Assembly (NCBI GenBank): GCA_028873155.1
Contig: JAGWML010000026.1
Location: 1 to 20,489 of the forward strand
Origin: Acidobacteriota bacterium
Lineage (GTDB): Bacteria > Acidobacteriota > Terriglobia > Terriglobales > Acidobacteriaceae
Reading direction: 5' to 3'
Length of the DNA stretch: 20,489 nucleotides
A program made the position numbers and the translations under genes. Within the stretch, counting starts at the first letter, position 1; every line of letters starts with the position of its first letter. Below are positions 15,824 through 20,489 of the stretch, in pieces. A model generated the notes under the pieces. The model worked only from the letters and a program-made list of their open reading frames with translations, was not told where the DNA came from and searched no databases.

Positions 15824-16714
15824 TCAGTGACCGAGTGAATCGATCCAGCGGGCAAGCGGCGCATCGAAGGTATGAGCTTGAACCGGGCCGGAGGGCAGCC
15901 AGACGAGCATCTTGCGGGAAGGAATCTGCGCGTAGGCATCGGGTGCTTGTTGCGTGGAGCCGGTTTCGGTCTCAAGCCAGAGCGTCGGGATATGAAGGTC
16001 GGAGGCAGCGTTGAGATCGTAGCGATCGTGGACGAGAGCATGCGCGGGAACGAGGCGCGCGCGGGCATCGCTGAAGACGGCTTGCATGGGCGCGGCGATG
16101 GGCTGGTCGAGGATGACACCAGCGAGTTCGGGGTGGGCGGCGGCGACTTCGAGTGCGAGATTGGCTCCGAGGCCGCTGCCGATGAGGACGATGGACGCTG
16201 CGGGGATGTGGCGCGTAGCGGTGAGGTAAGCGATGGCGGCGTCGGCGTCCTCGCGGAGACTGGTTTCGGATGGGTGCGATTGGTGGGATTGCCCGTAGCC
16301 GCGGTAGTCGATGGCAAAGACGTTGAGGCCGGCGGCGTGGAGGCGTGTCAGGAGATTGACGGTGTTGCTCAGGTTGCCGTCCGCGCCGTGGAGATAGATG
16401 GCGGCGCGACCGCTGATCGGAGATTGAGGAATCCACCAGGCGGTGAGCTGCGGCTGGCCGGCGTTGTCGGGGTCGAACGCGACGGATTCAAAGGAGAGGC
16501 TCGCGGCTGCGGGTGTGCGGGTGATGGCTGCCGCGGGGTGATAGAGCAACTGCCAACTGCCCTGCCAGAAGAGCAGGCAAAGCGCGGCCCAGGCGCAGAC
16601 GGCGGCGGCGGCGATGGTGAGTCCAACGGAGGTTGCCAGCCATCGTGCGGAGATGAGCGGCGGCTGTTGACTGGTTGCAGAGACGGGGCGCGGTGCTGGA
16701 GATTTGCGGGGCAT
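15824..16714 (-). CDS. Membrane-anchored alpha/beta hydrolase (COG1073-like)
   Basis: Serine hydrolase of the COG1073/BEM46-like group, 296 residues. A single transmembrane segment at about 27-50 is followed by LLYHP (56-60), a hallmark of this group, so the catalytic domain is probably periplasmic and anchored. Motifs are YLHGADGNLSN (107-117, oxyanion region), FAIDYRGYGQS (133-143), the nucleophile elbow GSGLG with Ser180, and a candidate His281 in AHTFDAP. The usual Asp-bearing strand (HGxxD) reads LWLETETGS (245-253), so the third triad residue may be Glu250 or may come from elsewhere. ATG 16714 lacks a clear ribosome site. It is the first gene of the minus-strand row and divergent from the Rieske gene. 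Substrate is unknown; a carbohydrate-ester role would be guesswork from context. Confidence 0.8.
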   Translation of the reverse strand: MPRKSPAPRPVSATSQQPPLISARWLATSVGLTIAAAAVCAWAALCLLFWQGSWQLLYHPAAAITRTPAAASLSFESVAFDPDNAGQPQLTAWWIPQSPISGRAAIYLHGADGNLSNTVNLLTRLHAAGLNVFAIDYRGYGQSHQSHPSETSLREDADAAIAYLTATRHIPAASIVLIGSGLGANLALEVAAAHPELAGVILDQPIAAPMQAVFSDARARLVPAHALVHDRYDLNAASDLHIPTLWLETETGSTQQAPDAYAQIPSRKMLVWLPSGPVQAHTFDAPLARWIDSLGH

Positions 16715-16797
16715 GATGTGTGAAGACGACGGAACCTCTTTATGCTACGCGCCGGATGCGCATAGGATGAAAGTCCGTTGTGGACGGAGGTGCGGCG

Positions 16798-17106
16798 ATG
16801 ACGGAGTGGATGAGGATTTGCGCGGAGGCGGACCTGCCGCCGGAGGGCGAAGTGGCGGAGGTGGAGACGGCGGGGCGGACCTACTGCGTGGCGCGACTGG
16901 GCGGCGCGGTCTGCGTTGTGGAAGGTGTGTGTCCGCACGAGGGCGGGCCGCTGGGGCAGGGTGTGCTGGAGGATGGGCGCGTGGTGTGCCCATGGCACGC
17001 GTTCGCGTATGACCTGCGGACGGGCGCGGCGGAGCACGATGCGAGCTTGAAGGTGCAGGTGTTTGAAGCGGAGGTGCAGAACGGCGAGGTGCGCGCGAAG
17101 GTGTGA
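16798..17106 (+). CDS. Rieske [2Fe-2S] ferredoxin (NirD-like small protein)
   Basis: Small soluble Rieske protein of 102 residues that carries a [2Fe-2S] cluster and transfers electrons to an oxygenase or reductase partner. Both cluster motifs are intact: CPHEGGPLGQG (Cys45, His47) and CPWHAFAYDLRTG (Cys64, His67). The length and lack of any extra domain fit ferredoxin-type or NirD-like members. ATG 16798 is preferred over an upstream GTG at 16780 because GGAGG lies at 16786-16790, seven bases before it. There is no oxygenase, reductase or nitrite reductase gene in the window, so the partner is unknown. It is divergent from the alpha/beta hydrolase (84-base gap) and convergent with tpiA. Confidence 0.9.
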   Translation: MTEWMRICAEADLPPEGEVAEVETAGRTYCVARLGGAVCVVEGVCPHEGGPLGQGVLEDGRVVCPWHAFAYDLRTGAAEHDASLKVQVFEAEVQNGEVRAKV

Positions 17107-17110
17107 GCGA

Positions 17111-17146
17111 TGCGCAGCCGGCGGGATGGACCGGCGCGGCTGCGCA
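17111..17146. terminator. Hairpin between convergent Rieske and tpiA genes
   Basis: TGCGCAGCCG (17111-17120) pairs perfectly with CGGCTGCGCA (17137-17146). Inside the loop, CGG (17122-17124) can pair with CCG (17131-17133). It fills most of the 47-base gap between two converging genes. There is no T-run, as with the hairpin at 10309-10349. Confidence 0.6.
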
Positions 17147-17153
17147 AGACCGG

Positions 17154-17906
17154 CTAGTACTGGACGATGGCGGTGAAGGAGTCGGGCTTGAGGCTGGCTC
17201 CGCCGACGAGGGCGCCGTCGATTTCTTCCTGGCCGCAGAGAGCGGTGGCGTTGTCGGGCTTGACGCTGCCGCCGTAGAGGATGCGCATTTTCGCGGCGAC
17301 AGGGGCGCCGAGAAGACGGGCGACTTCCGCGCGGACGATCTTGTGCGCGTCGACCGCCATCTCAGGCGTGGCGGTCTTGCCGGTTCCGATGGCCCAGACC
17401 GGCTCATACGCGATGACGATCGGCGCGGCCATCTCCGCAGTGATGCCGGCGAAGGCGCCTGTGACCTGGGTCTTGAGGACTTCGGCGGTCTTGCCAGCTT
17501 CGCGCTCGGCGAGGACCTCACCGATGCAGACGATGGGAACGATGCCGTGCTTGAGCGCCGTGTGGAGCTTCTTGTTCACGATCTCGTCGGTTTCCGCGAA
17601 GTACTGGCGGCGCTCGGAGTGACCGATGAGAGTGTGCGTTCCGCCGATGGCCTTGAGCTGGCCGATGGAGGTTTCGCCGGTGTAGGCGCCTTCCTCGGCG
17701 AAGTGGATGTTCTGGCAGCCGACGGAGATGTTGGAGCCCTTGGCGGCGGCAATCACAGTGGGCAGCAGGACGGGCGAGGGAAACAGGGCAATCTCGTCGC
17801 GAGTGTGCCCGGCGACGAGGGGCAGAAATGCGTCGACGAAGGCTTTGGCTTCAGAAGGCGTCTTGTACATCTTCCAGTTGGCAGCGATCAATTTTGTACG
17901 GGACAT
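17154..17906 (-). CDS. tpiA: Triosephosphate isomerase
   Basis: Cytoplasmic glycolytic enzyme interconverting dihydroxyacetone phosphate and glyceraldehyde 3-phosphate. 250 residues, the normal length. All catalytic motifs are present: Asn10 and Lys12 in AANWKMYK, the electrophile His96 in LIGHSERR, the base Glu168 in VIAYEPVWAIGTG, phosphate-gripping loop 6 (WAIGTGKTAT, 171-180), and ILYGGSVKPDN near the C-terminus. ATG 17906 has GAGGAA upstream at a rather long 11 bases. It is a single gene, convergent with the Rieske gene and divergent from ptrB. The usual gapA/pgk neighbours are not in the window. Confidence 0.98.
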   Translation of the reverse strand: MSRTKLIAANWKMYKTPSEAKAFVDAFLPLVAGHTRDEIALFPSPVLLPTVIAAAKGSNISVGCQNIHFAEEGAYTGETSIGQLKAIGGTHTLIGHSERRQYFAETDEIVNKKLHTALKHGIVPIVCIGEVLAEREAGKTAEVLKTQVTGAFAGITAEMAAPIVIAYEPVWAIGTGKTATPEMAVDAHKIVRAEVARLLGAPVAAKMRILYGGSVKPDNATALCGQEEIDGALVGGASLKPDSFTAIVQY

Positions 17907-17929
17907 TGTGTTTGGAGTTCCTCAGGTTG

Positions 17930-17956
17930 ATTTTATCGGACGCGTGGGAGCGTCAG
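17930..17956 (-). promoter_or_regulatory. Candidate sigma-70-type promoter of tpiA
   Basis: On the minus strand, CTGACG (17956-17951) and TAAAAT (17935-17930) are separated by 15 bases. The -10 box matches TATAAT at five of six positions and the -35 box matches TTGACA at four of six. The spacer is short. Transcription would begin roughly 15-20 bases before the ATG. The -35 box overlaps a CGTCA/TGACG dyad (17951-17963). Confidence 0.35.
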
Positions 17957-18012
17957 CGTGACGGCAGGCACGAAGGCGATTCGGACTGAATGGGTCGGAT
18001 ATCGAAGTCGAA

Positions 18013-18224
18013 TTTTTGTGCAAGCTTTCTGTGGAAAAGAAAAATATTGGAGGGGGGGGTGGGGGGTACCGGGGCAGGGCCGGAGATGAATCGAGGTGGA
18101 GTGAGGATTGCGCACAGTTTTATTGTGCGCGTTTCAGGGAATTAAACTGCAAAACGGCGCGAGGTTTTTGCGCAGTGGAATGAGCGGGTTAGGGAAATGT
18201 TTGGCGGCAGGGGCTTGACGACAG
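18013..18224 (+). repeat. Dispersed intergenic repeat, copy 2
   Basis: Partner of the element at about 1379-1640. Block A is at 18014-18038, ending TCTGTGGAAAA. The G-tract AGGGGGGGGTGGGGGG is at 18051-18066. Block C (18103-18224) carries TATTGTGCGCGTTT (18121-18134) and ACTGCAAAACGGCGCG (18146-18161), identical to copy 1, and ends at TTGACGA. Here GCGCACA (18110-18116) pairs perfectly with TGTGCGC (18124-18130), a stem not clearly kept in copy 1. GCAAAA (18149-18154) pairs with TTTTGC (18166-18171). The spacer after the G-tract is about 50 bases shorter than in copy 1. It lies between divergent promoters and points toward ptrB. Confidence 0.8.
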
Positions 18225-18381
18225 GCCGCTCTCAGCCCTCAGCTTTCAGCTTGCCGGTGATTGGGCGGGGTCGGCGGCTTCCCACCCAGGGTGACTGCTG
18301 TGCATGGTTCCTGGATAGCGCAGCACGCGACTTCTTTCGGGCCCGAATCCTCTGCGGCACGGCCTCTACACTGGAGAAGTC

Positions 18382-20489
18382 ATGTCCGAATTAAACGCTC
18401 CAATCGCACGCAAAGAACACACAGAAACGAAGCTCCACGGCATCACCCTCACCGACGACTACGCCTGGCTGCGCCAGAAAGACGATCCCGAAGTGACCGC
18501 CTATCTTGAGGCGGAGAATTCCTATGCCGAGGCCAACCTTGCCCCGCTTGCGTCGCTGCGTGAAGGCCTCTACGGCGAGATGTTGAGCCACATCCAGCAG
18601 ACAGACGTCTCCGTGTCCTACTTTGACGATGGCTACTGGTACCACACGCGCACGCAGGAGGGCCTGCAGTATGCGACACTTTGCCGTCGCCCCGGTTCAC
18701 TGCCCAGGCCGGACGATTCCGTTCCCGAAGAGGTCGTGCTCGACGGCAACCAACTCGCCAAAGGGCACGCATTCTTCGCAATCGGCGATGTGGCCCTCAG
18801 CGACGACAGCAGGTGGGTTGCCTATTCGACGGACACCACCGGCTTTCGCCAGTACACGCTGCACATCAAAGACATGGCCACCGGTGAGACGCTGCCGGGC
18901 ACGGTCGAGCGCGTTGGCTCCGCCGTCTGGGCCGCGGACAATCGCAGCCTCTTTTATACCGTCGAGGACGAAGTCCAGAAGCGCCAGTACCAGCTCTGGC
19001 GGCACACCCTGGGCACGCCGCACACGCAGGATGTGCTTGTCTACCAGGATGACGACGAGCGCTTCAACATTGGCATTGGCCGCACGCGCGACGGCCAATA
19101 CCTCATTCTCGAATCCGCAAGCCACATCACCAGCGAGGCGCAGTGTCTCCTCGCAGACGACCCCACCGGAGCCTTCCGCTTGATTGCGCCGCGCCGCGAT
19201 GACCACGAGTACAGCGTCGATCACCGCAACGGTCGCTGGTACATCCGCACCAATGACAAGGGCCGTACCTTCCGCCTCGTGACCGCGCCGGAAGACGCGG
19301 CCGGCGAAGCCAACTGGACGGAGCTTCTGCCGCATCGCGAACAGATCATGCTCGAAGACATCGATCTCTTCGATGGCTTCTTTGTCGCGTGCGAGCGCGA
19401 GGCCGGGCTGCCACGCCTGCGCCTCTGGAAGTTTGCGGGCGATGGCCCGGCTGCCACTGCGGCAGGGGAGATTGCGTTTCCAGAACCGGCTTACTCGGCC
19501 AGCCCGCATATCAACCGCGTCTTTGACACAACAACCTTTCGCTACGCCTATCAGTCGCTTGTGACGCCCAGCTCGGTGTACGAGTACGACCTCGCCAGCG
19601 GCGTCTCCACGCTCCTCAAGCAGGTTGAGATCCCGGGCGGCTTTGACCGCACGCTGTACCAGAGCGAACGGATTCAAGCGACCGCGCCGGACGGCGTGCA
19701 GGTGCCTGTCTCCATCGTCTACCGCAAAGACAGGCGTACGCCCGGCAGGAACCCGCTCTACGTCTACGGCTACGGGTCGTATGGATATGCGCTTCCGCTC
19801 GGCTTCAGCTCCAACCGTCTCGCCCTGCTCGACCGCGGCGTCGTTCTCGCCTACGCGCACATTCGCGGCGGCGGGGATCTTGGCGATCCGTGGCATGATG
19901 CGGGCAAGATGCTGGTGAAGCGGAACACCTTCACCGACTTCATCGCCTGCGTCGAGCGCCTTACCGCTGCTGGCTACGGCGATGCCGCGCGCGTCGCCAT
20001 CGAGGGCGGGTCGGCGGGCGGCTTGCTGATGGGCGCTGTCACCAACATGCGCCCCGAGCTTTTTCGCGCGGTGGTGTCGCATGTGCCGTTTGTCGACGTG
20101 ATGAACACGATGCTCGATGCGTCGCTGCCGCTGACTGTTCCGGAGTATGAGGAGTGGGGCGACCCCAATGAGGAAGCCTACTTTCGCTACATGCTCAGCT
20201 ACTCGCCCTATGACAACCTGCGCGCGGCCGCCTATCCGGCGATGCTGGTGAAGACGTCGCTCCACGACAGCCAGGTGATGTACTGGGAGCCCGCCAAGTA
20301 TGTGGCAAAGCTGCGCACGCTCAAGACCGACGCGAACCCGCTGCTGCTCGTTACAAATATGCAGGCCGGCCACGGCGGCGCAAGCGGGCGCTACGACTAT
20401 CTGAAGGAGATTGCCTTCGACTACGCCTTCCTGCTGCGGGAGCTCGGGCTAGTAACGAGTGAGATGGTTGAGACAGAGGCAACAGTGGC
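18382..20489 (+). CDS. ptrB: Oligopeptidase B-like S9A prolyl oligopeptidase family peptidase, 3' end cut off by the window
   Basis: Serine peptidase of family S9A that cleaves short peptides, most like oligopeptidase B (cleaves after Arg/Lys). The frame is open from ATG 18382 to the window end (702 complete codons); E. coli PtrB is 686, so only a short tail is missing. The N-terminus RKEHTETKLHGITLTDDYAWLR is the classic S9 entry, followed by a seven-bladed propeller (about 75-410) and an alpha/beta hydrolase domain. Catalytic residues are Ser544 in GGSAGG, Asp629 in SLHDSQVMYWEPAKY and His664 in AGHGGASGR, with the oxyanion segment YVYGYGSYGY and the S9 motif AHIRGGGDLG. There is no signal peptide, so it is cytoplasmic. 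GGAGA five bases before the ATG supports the start. Its relation to the carbohydrate genes, if any, is not evident. Confidence 0.92.
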   Translation, partial: MSELNAPIARKEHTETKLHGITLTDDYAWLRQKDDPEVTAYLEAENSYAEANLAPLASLREGLYGEMLSHIQQTDVSVSYFDDGYWYHTRTQEGLQYATLCRRPGSLPRPDDSVPEEVVLDGNQLAKGHAFFAIGDVALSDDSRWVAYSTDTTGFRQYTLHIKDMATGETLPGTVERVGSAVWAADNRSLFYTVEDEVQKRQYQLWRHTLGTPHTQDVLVYQDDDERFNIGIGRTRDGQYLILESASHITSEAQCLLADDPTGAFRLIAPRRDDHEYSVDHRNGRWYIRTNDKGRTFRLVTAPEDAAGEANWTELLPHREQIMLEDIDLFDGFFVACEREAGLPRLRLWKFAGDGPAATAAGEIAFPEPAYSASPHINRVFDTTTFRYAYQSLVTPSSVYEYDLASGVSTLLKQVEIPGGFDRTLYQSERIQATAPDGVQVPVSIVYRKDRRTPGRNPLYVYGYGSYGYALPLGFSSNRLALLDRGVVLAYAHIRGGGDLGDPWHDAGKMLVKRNTFTDFIACVERLTAAGYGDAARVAIEGGSAGGLLMGAVTNMRPELFRAVVSHVPFVDVMNTMLDASLPLTVPEYEEWGDPNEEAYFRYMLSYSPYDNLRAAAYPAMLVKTSLHDSQVMYWEPAKYVAKLRTLKTDANPLLLVTNMQAGHGGASGRYDYLKEIAFDYAFLLRELGLVTSEMVETEATV

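Larger units (their letters stand above)
17907..18381. other. 475-base gene-free stretch between divergent tpiA and ptrB
   Basis: This stretch contains a candidate tpiA promoter (17930-17956), a CGTCA-GCG-TGACG dyad (17951-17963), and copy 2 of the dispersed repeat (about 18013-18224). Between 18225 and 18381 I found only the Shine-Dalgarno of the next gene (GGAGA near 18373-18377). No convincing ptrB promoter was found, and frames across this stretch are short and unlike any known protein. Confidence 0.55.

Noticed and set aside
18697..20373. 558-residue frame antisense to ptrB
   Set aside because: It lies wholly opposite a clear S9A peptidase, is rich in Arg/Ala/Val/Gly as expected from the complement of GC-biased codons, and has no recognisable domain.
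1..20489. CRISPR array, IS element, prophage or SusD-type partner
   Set aside because: I looked for regularly spaced short repeats, transposase motifs, phage genes and a lipoprotein next to the receptor, and found none.

Overview
The window looks like a high-GC chromosome segment of an Acidobacteriota bacterium, probably class Terriglobia (subdivision 1). The main reason is a large Oar-like TonB-dependent receptor with a carboxypeptidase-regulatory N-terminal domain and the SLPLNGRDF motif, sitting among secreted glycoside hydrolases with no SusD partner. This is an inference from gene style; there is no rRNA marker here.

Layout. 1-608: 3' part of a flavin-reductase-like (FMN-binding) protein, cut by the window edge. 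717-1307: a PEBP/YbhB-like protein with a signal peptide and a second strong internal start. 1308-1996: a long gene-free stretch holding copy 1 of a dispersed intergenic repeat. 1997-10297 (+): a carbohydrate block of GH3 beta-glucosidase, TonB-dependent receptor, and a second, BglX-type GH3. 10367-16714 (-): a convergent, closely spaced set, in transcription order alpha/beta hydrolase, GH39 glycosidase, Tat-exported COG3618 lactonase, MFS transporter, L-rhamnonate dehydratase. A strong GC-rich hairpin separates the two blocks. 16798-17106 (+): a Rieske ferredoxin. 17154-17906 (-): triosephosphate isomerase. 17907-18381: a gene-free stretch with copy 2 of the repeat. 18382-20489 (+): oligopeptidase B-like S9A peptidase, open at the window end.

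Working model. Oligosaccharides are imported by the receptor and trimmed in the periplasm by the two GH3 enzymes and GH39. The minus-strand set resembles the middle of the non-phosphorylative L-rhamnose pathway: lactone hydrolysis, rhamnonate uptake and rhamnonate dehydration. The lactonase carries a twin-arginine signal and sits beside an anion-type MFS transporter. That suggests the sugar may be oxidised and its lactone opened in the periplasm, with rhamnonate imported for RhmD. The rhamnose dehydrogenase, the 2-keto-3-deoxy-rhamnonate enzymes and any rhamnosidase are not in the window.

The least explained element is the repeat pair at about 1379-1640 and 18013-18224: same orientation, near-identical blocks around a G-tract, no credible protein. 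No CRISPR array, IS element, prophage gene, tRNA or rRNA was seen.
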